A stretch of DNA of 64,000 nucleotides from Dacryopinax spathularia (lineage: Eukaryota; Basidiomycota; Dacrymycetes; Dacrymycetales; Dacrymycetaceae): assembly GCA_037974965.1 (NCBI GenBank), contig JBBPFI010000003.1:186001-250000 (forward strand). The letters are read 5' to 3'. Numbering within the stretch: position 1 is the first letter of the stretch; every line of letters begins with the position of its first letter. Of the stretch, positions 40,369 through 51,506 are shown one piece after another. Under the pieces are notes generated by a model. The model saw only the letters and a program-made list of their open reading frames with translations, did no database searches and was not told the origin of the DNA. Both the position numbers and the translations under genes were made by a program.

Positions 40369-41462
40369 GATATTGGGGGTGTCCAGGTTGCCTGAATCCT
40401 TTCATGTGCTCCACATCTTTATACGTCCCGTTTGCCCATGCCAAGGTACCAAGCACCAGCATGTGGGAACAAAGTATCCTTTGCGGTGCATGTGCTGATA
40501 TAGGATCTACCGCCAGCTGGCGGCCAAGTCTCTTATCCATCCGCGTATAGTACCCAGGATATCCAAGAATACACCGGCGAACCTCGGCGAGCGTCGTCCT
40601 CGAGTGCGTATCGTTACAGAAAGGGACTATCAGGAACGTTGGCGGCAGTCGGGATCGCCGGTAAATCTGATTGAAGCACGTATATGCTCTTCAGACTGAT
40701 GCTACCCAGCGGTGGTCCCTGGTGGATGAACACCGTAGTATTCCAGACACATTGGAGTAACGGTGTTCAGGATCGACAATGGGGATGCGCTCGGTCCCGA
40801 ACATATGGCGATGTGGATGCCTCCGGCAGTGCAAGACAGGAACGCCGCCTGCGATCATGGAACAGACGCTGCGGGGTTAGGTACGGGACGATTTCTGTTG
40901 ATCGCGGGCCTTCGGGTGTCCTCGTGGCATGTTGAGCCGATAAGGCAAGACAAACCGCAAGACAAACCGCCAGCGAGCGAGTTGGCGCTCCCATAACCAA
41001 TAGAGTTGGACAAGGCTTCATCGGAGCACGGGAATTGACAGGTTGATGGTAAACTCGGGTAGACTTGCGAACAAGTAGATGTCTCGTCAGGATGCCACAT
41101 TGTCTGCGGCCAGATGCGTTGATGCATCATTAACGGAGCCGACCACCATCCGAGTCTCGCTTTGTTGTTGAAGCCCCAGAGGTTGCGCTTTCGAAGTTCA
41201 AGGAGGAACGATGATAAGATGGACGATGCACGTGTTTGCAGTGCGTTGTTGACAACGAAGAGTTTTTCGGCGCTTACCGGCAGTTAGGGATCTTCGGGAG
41301 CAATCAACGGGAAATGTGATGTCACCAGGAGGGTAGGGTTCGTCACTGTAGGCGTCAAGGGCGTCGTCCCCGGTCGACGAAAAGGTCGGCGGCGCCTTTA
41401 TAGCTAGCGCTCGACGGCGAGCAGAGCCAGAGAGCTCTATACCACCCATCACTGTCAGCGCG
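40369..41462. other. Divergent intergenic region between P450 copy 2 and the TMEM16 gene
   Basis: About 1.1 kb holding both promoters. Short frames on both strands have no domain and no codon texture like the flanking genes. Nothing else recognised. Confidence 0.5.
40417..40424 (-). promoter_or_regulatory. TATA-like element of P450 copy 2
   Basis: On the minus strand the sequence reads GTATAAAGATG about 50 bp upstream of the P450 copy 2 start codon. Position and sequence fit a TATA box; no transcript evidence. Confidence 0.4.
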
Positions 41463-43721
41463 ATGGCAACAACAACACCGGCAGCACCGCCTGTGGATCT
41501 CATATTGATCTTTCGCACCTCGACCAAGTCGCGCACCGAAGCTGAAGATGCCGAACGCGCATATACCTCGTTGCTCTCGCAACTCCGATCTGGCGGCCTG
41601 GAGGCAGTCGGGAAATCTGGATCGAATCCGAACGAACTACTGATCTTCGTCCGCTGCCCATGGAAGAAGATGGAGGAACTCGTCGACCGGCAGCGTACCG
41701 AGGACTTCCTGCACGGCGTGAGCGCGGCCAGCATGCCAGCTCTCAGCCAGCCGGCGGGAGAAGCTCCAATTACACCAGCTGATCGACTTCGTCTTCTGCA
41801 CTCCTACATCACCACCAGCGCGCTCGATGGTGGACTCGGAATTGCCCCAGGCGCACCTGGACATGAGAGGCTCACCGGTATCATGGCGTTGAAGGACAAG
41901 ACATTCGAGCGATCATGGGTACGAAGTTGGACGACGCGGCGGCTGGGAGTATGGATGGGCGACGCCGAGCTGAGCCGTGTTAAAGACGAGTACGGCGAGG
42001 CTGTCGCGCTGTACTACGCGTTCCTCAGCAGCTATGCGCATGCCCTCATCGTGCCGAGCTTGCTGGGAATCGCGATCTGGTACTTCAACCTACCATATTC
42101 GCCTTGGTACTCAATCCCTGTCTGCCTCTGGAGCATCGTATTCGTCGAGCTTTTCCGACTTCGGGAACGCACCCTCGCCGTCCGCTGGGGTACGCGCAAC
42201 GCGCATAGGGTCGAGCGCCGACGAGCCGAGTTCAACGGCACCATCAACGAGGACGGGGTCGAGAGTTTCCCCTGGTGGAAACGCGAGCTGCGTATTCTCG
42301 CTTCCGTACCGGTCATTCTGGGCGAAGCGGTCATCCTCGGCGCAGTTCTGACTGCGGTTTTCGTCTTCGAAGCCTTCGTCACTCAAATCTACACCGGTCC
42401 AGGCTCATCCTACGCCGGCTACGTCCCTACCGTCATCTTCCTTACGTTTATCCCCAAGCTGCTTGCTTTATACCAAGCCAGCGGAAAAGCTCTCACGAAC
42501 TGGGAGAATCATGCCCACGAGAGCACCTACGCGACCAGCTTGACGCTCAAGACGTTCACGCTTTCCTCCGTGGTCGCCTATCTCGGCCTCTACCTGACGG
42601 CGTTCGTGTACATCCCCTTCGGACCGAACGTCATGAGCTGGGTGTACACCAGGGTGTTGTCCCTCCGCATTCCGACTGAGGTACCATCGAATAGTACCGA
42701 GGCTGTAGCGGCCGCAGCTGCGGCTGTTAACGGAACCGCCAAAGGCCCGCAACTCAAGACTCGTTTCGAATCTCTTTCGACAGCGCAAGCGAAAATCCGA
42801 CCTGACCGGTTGCACAACCAGATGTTCGCATATACTGTGACGAATCAAGTGATCAATTTCGTACTCGAGATCGTCCTTCCATACGTTACCCGTACGGTCG
42901 GTAACGTACAGCAAGGAAAAGGCCTGTCGGGCAAGAAAGGACTCGTCACGTCCGAAGAACAAAATGTTTCGGAGCAAGAGCGCAACCTGTTGCTCCAAGC
43001 TAGGGAAGAAGCCGCGCTTCCCGACTACGAACTCTTCGGCGATTATGCGGAGATGGTCACCCAGTTCGGCTATGTCGTTCTGTGGTCAGTTGCATGGCCA
43101 CTCGCTCCCCTCTGCGCGCTCATCAACAACTGGGTCGAAATTCGCTCCGACGCGTTCAAGCTCACCGCTCACTACCGGCGTCCCATTCCAATGCGGACCG
43201 AGACCATCGGGCCCTGGCTCGATAGCCTTTCCTTCCTTTGCTGGCTCGGTGCTGTCACGAATGCAGCGCTCATCTTCCTCTTCAAGCCGACCGAGGAGAA
43301 CCCAGACCCAGCACACGGACCAGGACTGGGGAGCAACTTCCTCGCTACGAAGCTGGCTCGCGCTCGTCTACCGAGCGAGACCCAGACGCTGCTGACTGCC
43401 GTCCTTCCCGCCCTCCTGGTCGGGCTCGCCGCTTCTCACGGATTCCTTCTCGCCCAGAGGGGGATCAGATTCGCCCTCGAAAGGCTCCTCTGGCAAGGCT
43501 CTCCTGCCGAGGTCGCCCTCCGCAAGCGTGAGCGGGAAGTACGTATGCTATGGGCTCAGAAGGCCGTCGCGAGCGCGGGCGGTGGTAATCCCGACGGAGT
43601 CGGCAGAGAGCTGGGTAAGGCCGTGCCTGCACCTGACGAGAAAGGCAGCGATACATGGGCAGGATTTTGGAGTCGGGAGGAGGGGTTGGGCCAGATTCAG
43701 GGTAGTATCAAGACTGCTTGA
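41463..43721 (+). CDS. TMEM16/anoctamin-family protein (Ist2-like lipid scramblase)
   Basis: Probable calcium-dependent lipid scramblase or ER-plasma membrane tether of the TMEM16 family. A single 2259-nt exon encodes 752 residues, like the fungal scramblases (about 735). A cytosolic alpha/beta N-terminal domain precedes about ten membrane segments. The first is preceded by DEYGEAVALYYAFLSSYAHALIVPSLLGI. Calcium-site helices are visible: NQVINFVLEIVLPY (helix 6 Asn/Glu), YELFGDYAEMVTQFGY (helix 7 acidic residues) and INNWVEIRSDAFKL (helix 8 Glu/Asp). It is intronless, unlike most neighbours. The downstream SLX1 is on the same strand 227 bp away. Confidence 0.9.
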   Translation: MATTTPAAPPVDLILIFRTSTKSRTEAEDAERAYTSLLSQLRSGGLEAVGKSGSNPNELLIFVRCPWKKMEELVDRQRTEDFLHGVSAASMPALSQPAGEAPITPADRLRLLHSYITTSALDGGLGIAPGAPGHERLTGIMALKDKTFERSWVRSWTTRRLGVWMGDAELSRVKDEYGEAVALYYAFLSSYAHALIVPSLLGIAIWYFNLPYSPWYSIPVCLWSIVFVELFRLRERTLAVRWGTRNAHRVERRRAEFNGTINEDGVESFPWWKRELRILASVPVILGEAVILGAVLTAVFVFEAFVTQIYTGPGSSYAGYVPTVIFLTFIPKLLALYQASGKALTNWENHAHESTYATSLTLKTFTLSSVVAYLGLYLTAFVYIPFGPNVMSWVYTRVLSLRIPTEVPSNSTEAVAAAAAAVNGTAKGPQLKTRFESLSTAQAKIRPDRLHNQMFAYTVTNQVINFVLEIVLPYVTRTVGNVQQGKGLSGKKGLVTSEEQNVSEQERNLLLQAREEAALPDYELFGDYAEMVTQFGYVVLWSVAWPLAPLCALINNWVEIRSDAFKLTAHYRRPIPMRTETIGPWLDSLSFLCWLGAVTNAALIFLFKPTEENPDPAHGPGLGSNFLATKLARARLPSETQTLLTAVLPALLVGLAASHGFLLAQRGIRFALERLLWQGSPAEVALRKREREVRMLWAQKAVASAGGGNPDGVGRELGKAVPAPDEKGSDTWAGFWSREEGLGQIQGSIKTA

Positions 43722-43948
43722 GCTGACGGGAGATCGAGGGGATGAGTGGGGTCAGAACCTCCAGCAGCGGACCTTTGTGCAGAGCGAACGAATAGCAATC
43801 AACCACGCGCACCGTTGTATATATACGAAAGTAAAACTTAGCTATCCTCACAACTTGCTCATGGAACTTGATGTGCCGTTGAACAGACACTGCACCCAAG
43901 GCAACATCAACACGCGGTCCCTTCCTTTCCAGAACGCGTCCATGCCGA

Positions 43949-45373
43949 ATGCCCACTCACGACAGCCGCTCTTCATTAGCCTCGCACACATACCCACCAT
44001 TTTACGCGTGTTATCTGCTCAAGTCTCTCTCCAGCCCACGCAGCAAAACGACATATATCGGTAGCACGCCAAATCCGCTACGACGTATCCGTCAACACAA
44101 TGGCGAGCTCACGCAAGGCGCGTGGAAGACGCGTCGGCATCGCCCATGGGTCATGGTCATGATCGTCTATGGCTTCCCGAGCAAACTGCACGCACTGCAG
44201 TTCGAATGGGCCTGGCAGCATCCCGAATCTAGCAGACATCTCCGTGAAGAGTTTGCCGTGAAGCGTAACGCGTACTTCCTGTCCGAGAAAGTCAAGGTGC
44301 TACGAGCCATGTTGGCACACACGCCCTACCGAACCTGGCCTCTGCACGTCAAGATCTTTCATGAAGAGGGTATCAAAGCCTGGCGATCTGCAGAAATCCA
44401 GATACAGGGCGACCCACCTTTGCCATTCGCGTGCCGTATAGAGGTGGAGCTCGAGGGCGTGGATGGGAAGGCTGGTGGTGGGACTGGACGCGCGGGCGGG
44501 ATCGAAGTCAACGATGAGACGTTCTCGACGGCGCATCTTCAGAAGCTCTCCCGCATCCTCGGCAGTACGAGGCAGTTCACCTGCTCAATATGTGACGGGA
44601 CGGTTCCAGCAACCCTGCCGCCGCTCACTACAGCGCTATGCCCGCTCGGTACCTGTCAAGCTGTGTCCCACCTTTTATGCCTTGCGAAGGACTTTCTAAA
44701 GCACGAAGATACCGAAACGATGATGCCTCGGACCGGTCGTTGCAAGGTCTGCGGGCATACACTGCTCTGGGGGGACGTAATCCGCGGGTGCTACCGTCGG
44801 CATAAGGGTGGTTTGGTCCTCGCTGCTCTGGAGGAGGACGAAGATGAAGAGGAGGACGAAGACGAGGAGGATGAAGACGGTCTCGATGTTCATGAAGGTC
44901 CTCCATCCCCAGCGAAATCGCTTGCTGCTCCAACACCAAAGCCGAATGCAAAGTCGAAACCAAAGCAGAAGACGCTCCCCGTGTTCTCAGTCATTAAGCC
45001 AGGCGTGCGGCCCCTATCGAAGCCAACCAATGCGGGCGCATCGACCTTACCCATCTCGAATGCCGACGCCGATTACCTTGATATCGACGACATATCGAGT
45101 CTGTCCGATGCTGTCGGTCATTCCGCAAGCAAGCCAGTCACGAAGCGTCGCCCGTCTCTGCACAAGGTGTCGCAACCTAAGGCTCGCCGGCGTCTTTCTA
45201 TCCCGCCCAGCTCTCTGTCTCTCCCGAAGCATGCGTCCGCCAAGAGGACAGCTGTGACCAATCCATCCAAGCGGACGACTAAAAAGAAGAAAGGTCAACC
45301 GGTCGCAGTGAGCGCCGACACTTCTGGGGAGATCTTCGATCTGGACAACATCTCTTCCTGCACGGACGAGTGA
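43949..45373 (+). CDS. SLX1: Structure-specific endonuclease catalytic subunit SLX1
   Basis: GIY-YIG nuclease that, with SLX4, cuts branched DNA such as replication forks and Holliday junctions in the nucleus. One exon, 474 residues. The nuclease core is at residues 18-95: FYACYLLKSL, TYIGSTPNPLRRIRQHNG (tyrosine, glycine and arginine of the active site) and LQFEWAWQHP (metal-binding glutamate). A C-terminal RING-like zinc module follows: CSIC, CPLGTC, HLLC, CKVC. The tail beyond about residue 290 is acidic then basic and disordered, longer than in yeast Slx1 (about 300 residues). An ATG at 43942 is out of frame; 43949 is the chosen start. Confidence 0.94.
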   Translation: MPTHDSRSSLASHTYPPFYACYLLKSLSSPRSKTTYIGSTPNPLRRIRQHNGELTQGAWKTRRHRPWVMVMIVYGFPSKLHALQFEWAWQHPESSRHLREEFAVKRNAYFLSEKVKVLRAMLAHTPYRTWPLHVKIFHEEGIKAWRSAEIQIQGDPPLPFACRIEVELEGVDGKAGGGTGRAGGIEVNDETFSTAHLQKLSRILGSTRQFTCSICDGTVPATLPPLTTALCPLGTCQAVSHLLCLAKDFLKHEDTETMMPRTGRCKVCGHTLLWGDVIRGCYRRHKGGLVLAALEEDEDEEEDEDEEDEDGLDVHEGPPSPAKSLAAPTPKPNAKSKPKQKTLPVFSVIKPGVRPLSKPTNAGASTLPISNADADYLDIDDISSLSDAVGHSASKPVTKRRPSLHKVSQPKARRRLSIPPSSLSLPKHASAKRTAVTNPSKRTTKKKKGQPVAVSADTSGEIFDLDNISSCTDE

Positions 45374-45378
45374 TACAC

Positions 45379-45444
45379 CTCCCTCAGCAATTTATGAGAA
45401 TATACGCTCGAGTGCTCCCTCAGCAGTCCATGAGAATATACGCT
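45379..45444 (+). repeat. Two 30-nt tandem units in the SLX1 3' region
   Basis: Units at 45379-45408 and 45415-45444 begin CTCCCTCAGCA and end ATGAGAATATACGCT, differing at three positions in the middle. They start a few bases after the SLX1 stop codon. Role unknown. Confidence 0.75.
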
Positions 45445-47089
45445 ATACACTAGCGGACGATCTTATACGTCATCTAGGCGTTCCTGGCAACTGGTGTTCG
45501 CCCCGTTAGAGGCGTATGCACGAATAAACGCTCCATCGATTGGAAAACGTTCATGCAAAAGGACGATGGACTAACTACGAAGTGGAGGATCCGACCGACA
45601 GCCAGTTCGTTCGGCTCCTGCCCTCTGTCCGTCACACTCGAAGTCCTGCAAGCAAAGCAAGTTGAGCAAGTTCTTGGCCCTCGGACACGATGCGCCACAT
45701 CGCTCTCGCCAGCAGGAACTTCGCCGCGGTAGATGGTACTTCCCCGGGACAGGAGAAATCGTCCCTATATCTTACGATTTTGATCGCCAAACTACTACGT
45801 CTAGTCAATGTCTCCGTGGACGAATACTGTACGTGTACATAACATGTTGTATTCTTGTGGATGTCCAACATTGGAATCAGGAGCAAATCATAAGAAGGCG
45901 CGTAACCCCTCGGGGTAATAGGAGGAGGCCAGTCACGTTACGCGGGGTCAGGAGAAGTGGGGTAATGATCGCTGGAAAATCGGGCTTATTTCCTTGAAGA
46001 AGCAGCTAAAGCTCGACGACCTTCGACCAGCTGACACTGTTGCGAACTCCCAAACACGTCGTTCTCAGCAATCAGGAAACCGAGAAGAGGGGTTTCTACT
46101 CCGGAGCTCGTCGTTCGCAGTGCAAGACCTATGGGCGCGTCCACTTCAGGAAGACCCTGCTCCACGGGAGATAACCGGTTCCGCGTACGCCCGTTACCGC
46201 TCGCTAAAGACGACCATCTGCATGCTTTGCTTCTATTTCTTGCAATCACCTTATGGGGCTCTCGGATCTGGCTCCTCTTACCGAAATCGCATGCCGGACA
46301 CGAGGCAGCCAACGATTGTTCATTCATCCACATGGGCTGCGCCATCTTGCAGAAAGGCGACCTGAAGTTATGGTCCGATGAGAGGACGGCGCGAAATACG
46401 AAAACCTGACGCGGGTGAACTATGGCCAGCGTATTCTGACGCAAACGGAGTTGCTCCAACCGCATTCGGCTCAAACGAACCTGCAGCTAAACACGTGAAG
46501 GTACTATTTGCGTTGCAAATCACGCGCATCGACGGGCCCAGTCTCCATCGCCGGGGTGCACTAAGATGTGCTATCGGCTGCACAGAGTGCACCCTCTTTT
46601 TCCGGTGCTAGTGCTTCTTTGCGCAGCCCCTCCCTAGTGGCCACGCATTGAGGGACCACTCTCCGCCCTGCCGCAGGACGATTGCTCCAAGCCTTGCCTC
46701 ATTCTATGCTGGCCCTCGGATTTGAATCGTCCGAACGCTGTGTACAAACGATGGAGTATCGTTATCGGGAGAATGGGGTGCAGCATCGGCCCTGGCTGGC
46801 CTCATTGATCCCTGATGGACCTCGAACGTTGTCAACTAAGCACCGGCGAGACACCGTTCCTATGCAACGCTAACTCCTCGTCCTCCGACAACAACATGTT
46901 GCGCGATCGATTATATTTAACTCGAACCGCCATGGATTGGCAAATCCCCTTCTTCGTCGATCCTCCTCTTCTCGATGGGATTCTTCCAGAACCCTTCTCC
47001 TAGCGCAGACTGAGGGGTACCACAACACCTGACCCCGCCTCACCTCGGCTCTTTGCGCGTTTTGGTTCGCCCCTCTTCTCGCCTGTCGG
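45445..47089. other. Intergenic region between SLX1 and the glucanase gene
   Basis: About 1.65 kb. A 162-codon minus frame (45986-46474) has no recognisable domain and no supporting splice sites. Nothing else is supported; the right end is the glucanase promoter. Confidence 0.45.
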
Positions 47090-47096
47090 TATAAAG
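47090..47096 (+). promoter_or_regulatory. TATA box of the exo-glucanase gene
   Basis: TATAAAG at 71-77 bp upstream of the glucanase start codon at 47167, with a pyrimidine-rich stretch between. Confidence 0.5.
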
Positions 47097-47166
47097 TATC
47101 TCTTTCATTCCTGTGCCCTTGCCTTCAGTCCCATTCCCGCCAAGTTCCTGCCTAGCTGGTGCAATC

Positions 47167-48673
47167 ATGGGACTGCTCCGGTCGTTATGTCTGCTCGCCG
47201 CCTCTGGCCTTGCCCTCGCTGCTCCTGCACACCTATCGACACCACTCAACTCGACATTGTCAAAGCGGGACCCTGGGTTTCCTTATGGCTCGACGAAAGT
47301 GCGAGGAGTGAACTTGGGTGGATGGTTAGTGCTTGGTATGTCCCCACCGCATATTCCCGTTGGGTAAGCGCTGACCAGGCGTGCAGAACCGTGGATCACC
47401 CCATCCATCTTCGACAACACGGGCAACTCGGCCATCGTCGACGAGTGGACGTTCGGCCAGTACATGGACTACGACACGGGCGCCAACATCCTCTGGAACC
47501 ACTGGGGCTCCTGGGTTCAAGAGAGCGATTTCGCCGCCATCGCCGCTGCCGGTCTCAACCACGTCCGGATCCCCATCGGCTACTGGGCATTCGACACCTC
47601 CGGCGGGGAGCCATACTTCCACCTGAACCAGTACGACTACCTCAAGACCGCCATCGGCTGGGCGGGGGACTACGGCGTCAAAGTCCTCGTAGATCTGCAC
47701 GGAGTGCCCGGCTCGCAAAACGGGTACGACAATTCCGGCCGGCGGGGCAGTCCGTATTGGCAAACGGACTCTTCGTACGTCACGCGCACGCAGGCGATAA
47801 TCGCGACGATGGCGAACGATTTCAGCCAGTCGCCGTACGCGGGGATCGTCACTGCTATCGAGCTGGTTAACGAGCCCGCGGGGTATTATTCCCAGGAGTT
47901 GCTGGACGTGACGAGGAACTATTATACGGATACGTACCCGATCGTGAGGAATGATGGGAGTCTCGTCGTGGTGCTGCACGATGCGTACCAGAGTTTCTCG
48001 TACTGGTCTGGGTTTTTGACGCCGGGCAATGGCGGGTCGTGGGTTATGATGGATACCGTGCGTCTCCTCTCCATCTCAACCTCGTCAGGGCGGGCGGCTG
48101 ACGTCGTTTGGGACGAACGCAGCACATCTACCAAGTCTTCGAAGACTACTACCTCCAAATGACCTGGCAAGATCACATCTCCAACGCCTGCTCCAACGGC
48201 CCCAACCTGGCATCCAACGACCTATGGACAATAGTCGGCGAATGGACGACCGCAAGCACAGATTGCGCGACGTACATCAATGGACGCGGGGTCGGGTCGA
48301 GGTATGACGGGACGTATGGGGATGGGAATCCGGCTATTGGGAACTGTTATGGCCAGAGCGGGAGTGCGAGCACGTTTAGCAGCGATTATAAGGGGTTTTT
48401 GAGGCAGTTTTGGGAGGCGCAGGTGACGGCTTATGAGCAGGGCGATGTGAGTCTCTTTTCCTTTCTCTTTCCCGCCTTCTCCCCCACTTCTTTCCTTTCT
48501 TCGCTCCTGGACACTTTTGTGTGGTGAAATGTTGCTGATCAAGCTGACAGGGCTGGATATACTGGTGCTGGAAGAACGAAGACGCCGACGACTGGTCCTA
48601 CTCCGCCGGCCTAGCAGGCGGCTGGATCCCACAAGACCCAACAGACAGGGAATACCCGAACATCTGCGGTTAA
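47167..48673 (+). CDS. EXG1: Secreted exo-beta-1,3-glucanase, GH5 family
   Basis: Cell-wall enzyme that releases glucose from beta-1,3-glucan ends. Exons 47167-47335, 47387-48057, 48123-48446, 48551-48673; 428 residues. A signal peptide (LLRSLCLLAASGLALAAP) is followed by a Kex2-type KR site at residues 33-34. Family blocks: VRGVNLGGWLVLEPWITPS, HVRIPIGYWAF and VLVDLHGVPGSQNG. The acid/base glutamate is in ELVNEPAG (Glu219) and the nucleophile in IVGEWTTA (Glu320). The C-terminus GWIYWCWKNEDADDWSYSAGLAGGWIP is typical of fungal exo-glucanases. Confidence 0.95.
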
Positions 48674-49319
48674 GCTCAGCCGTTCGCGTTTCAGTTCCAT
48701 CTTCTCCTGTCTACTTCGAAGTGGGAGATAGGTTGCCGCGGGTTTTGTTGGGTTTGTGGGGGTTGATTCTGATTGATCGGGTGAGGAAAATGATGGGAGT
48801 GATGAGGCTGATAAGGCTGATGAGTATACCCTCGCTACACATTGCGATATCCCTTCTTGACATATTTACGACTTTCATGTACTTCCTCTCGGTGTGGCCT
48901 GCAGTGCTGCACCCTCAATGGAATAATGCATAAACAACCCGATTCCTCACCGTGAATAGAAAGAAACCGGAGAGGAGCACGTCTGCTTCTCGCCCTGAAT
49001 CCTCGATCAGCACCAGCCGATCGGGGACGAGCCCACGTCATCACGTTTGTGGCTGTCCCTGACGGGCGCGTTCGTGGGGACGCCGATGACCACATCCCAC
49101 CACCGAGGAGCAAACGCGTAACTGCGGGTTGATGTATTTCTACTGTAGCAACCTTGGAGCTTTACTGCTACTTCGATCTATTGCCGGAGGCTCGAAGTTG
49201 GATAACTTGACTACCACGATCACCCAAAAGCCCTGCCTAGGGGCATCACCGTAGCTTCGCTCCTCTCTGACTGCGTTCGCTCCTCTGTCAAGCTCCTGTC
49301 CTGACATCAACAAAGCAAA
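48674..49319. other. Intergenic region between the glucanase and lipase genes
   Basis: About 650 bp: glucanase 3' UTR, with a short GATGAGGCTGATAAGGCTGATGAG repeat-like tract near 48.8 kb, and the lipase promoter. No gene recognised. Confidence 0.5.
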
Positions 49320-51216
49320 ATGGCGACCATCGCCCCTCCCGACGACCTTCTTATCTCCATCTCTCCTCCCGCCTCTCCACCACTCTCAACCCATCCTTCA
49401 GGCGAAACCGCACCAGACGAACGAAACATGGGCGATCTCATCCCCCGCTCCGACCCCTCGCCCGCACATGGCCAGCGGCCCACCGCTCCCAACGCCGAAG
49501 AAGTGCACATAGTCCTCTTCGTCCATGGCATGTGGGGTGACCCCGTCCATCTCTCCGCCCTCTCCAACCGGCTCATACGCCAGTTTCCCCCCCAGGAACG
49601 GAAGCCTGGAGAGCCGGGACTGAGTGTGCTGGTCGCGCAGAGTAATAGGGCGAATCATACGTATGATGGGGTTGATTGGGGCGGGGAGAGGGTTGCGGGT
49701 GAGTTTTTGGATCATGTGGAGCGGTTGGAGGAGGATGGAAAGAGGAAGGTCGTGAGGTGTAGCATTGTGGGTTATTCTCTGGGAGGGCTCATAGCGAGAT
49801 ACGTGATTGGGTGAGTCTCTCTTTCTCGTTGCGCAGGCAGCTGCGAATGCGTATGCGAATGACGATGCTGATGCTGGGGATAGTGTGCTGGAGACGCAAC
49901 ACTTCTTCGACCGCGTCGAGCCGCGCAACTTCTACACATTCGCGACCCCGCATATCGGCCTCCCGCGCTACCCCTCCTTCTTCTCCTCCGTCGCATATAC
50001 CCTCGGCCCCAAATGGCTCTCCCGAACCGGAGAACAATTCTACGGCATAGATCAATGGGGCACCACTGGCCGTCCTTTGCTCGAGATAATGGCTGATCCT
50101 GCGGGGGTGTTTTATAGGGGCTTGAGCAGGTTTAGGCGGAGGAGGATATACGCGAACGCTGCGGGGGACGTTACTGTCCCTTACGTTACGGCGGCTATTG
50201 AGGTGCACGACCCGTTTTTCCACTATCAGACGAATGGGATCAAGCTGTGCGTCCATTCCCTCAACCTCTCCCAACTGGAGAGCATATATGCTGATGTTTG
50301 ATGGGGCAGGGAATTCGACAAGAAATATCCGCATATAATCACGAAATGGGAGCTGGGACCGCCGCCGGCGAAGTTGCCGCCTCCGCCGGTTATGTCCCTC
50401 GCATATATCCAGTCGTTTGTGCCTAAACAGCCAGTTCTTCCGCCTCATCTGCAATTCCGATACCCCTACAACTATGTACGTCCCTCCCCGCTTCCCATCG
50501 CCTCACATATGCCACATATTGACCTGTGCGCGCAGTTATTCTACGCCATCTCCCCGCTCCTTCTTCCCCTCCTTGCCCCTCTATTAATAGCAGCAATCCT
50601 CTACCGCTTCTCCTCAGCCTCGCGCGAGTCAAGGCGCCGTATAGCCCTGCTCGAGCAAGAGAGAGAGGACGGAGCGCTCGCACCCGGCCTGTCGAGGCCG
50701 CCGACGTTGATATATCTTTCGAGGTCGGGGACTGCGACGCCTACGACGGTTGAGAGGAGCGGTGGGAGTGGGAGTGCGACGCCCATGGCTTTCAAAGGAA
50801 ACGGAGTCGGGAAGGGTGTAGAGAATGCGGATGGGAACGAGCATGTCCACTCAACCGCGGGAGGAGCGACATCCTCCATCTCCCTCCTCCAAGTAGCCTC
50901 CAAAGCCGCCGCGTCCGCCCGCGTCGCCGCCCAATCCCAATCCCAAGCCCAAGCCCCCGCCTCCGACCCAGAATCCGACGCAGCAGACGGCCCCGTCCCC
51001 CCCGCGAACGACAGCGCCGCGCTAGCAGGCGAACAGCCCATGCTCACCGACCTCCAGCGTCAATGTGCCGCCAACCTGAACGGGCTGGGGTTCGAGAAGG
51101 TTTTGGTGCTTATTGAGGGAGTCAGGAATGCCCATGGGCCGTTGATTTGTCGGGGGGCGCTGATGGATCAGGGGAGGGATGTGTTGGATCATTGGGCGCA
51201 GGGGTTCGAGATCTAG
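49320..51216 (+). CDS. DUF676/Rog1-type serine lipase with a C-terminal membrane segment
   Basis: Alpha/beta-hydrolase related to yeast Rog1 lipid hydrolases. Exons 49320-49810, 49884-50246, 50310-50475, 50536-51216; 566 residues. The oxyanion-loop block VLFVHGMWGDPVHL is followed by the nucleophile elbow GYSLGGLIARY (Ser153) and the family block NFYTFATPHIGLPRYP. A hydrophobic stretch after the hydrolase domain (YLFYAISPLLLPLLAPLLIAAILYR) predicts membrane association. The C-terminal third is low-complexity and then ends in LNGLGFEKVLVLIEGVRNAHGPL. The first intron is taken as 73 nt ending at 49883, because a nearer acceptor would leave a 26-nt intron. Substrate unknown. Confidence 0.87.
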
Positions 51217-51506
51217 TCTCTAGGAAGTGGGATGATGTGCTGGTGGTTGGGTGAGCGGTGGGAGGTTGGGAGGAGAGTGGTGGAAGGGGGGGATGTTTAT
51301 GATATTTGGGTTGGGCATTGTATTGTATTGCATTTCGTTCAGAGGTTGTTAAACACGATTGACTATCCATATCATTGTCGAGCGATATCCGGAGAGATCT
51401 CATTCTAGCCAAGCGCGTCATCGGTGACTCACAGTCCAGTAACTTGCCCCGCATTCCTCGTTTATAAGCCAGCCAGCGCACCGAGATCGGACGTTCACAC
51501 CGACAA

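Noticed and set aside
41198-41734. A minus-strand frame overlapping the TMEM16 start
   Set aside because: Antisense shadow of a strongly supported gene.
45986-46474. A 162-codon minus-strand frame
   Set aside because: No recognisable motif, no promoter or splice support.
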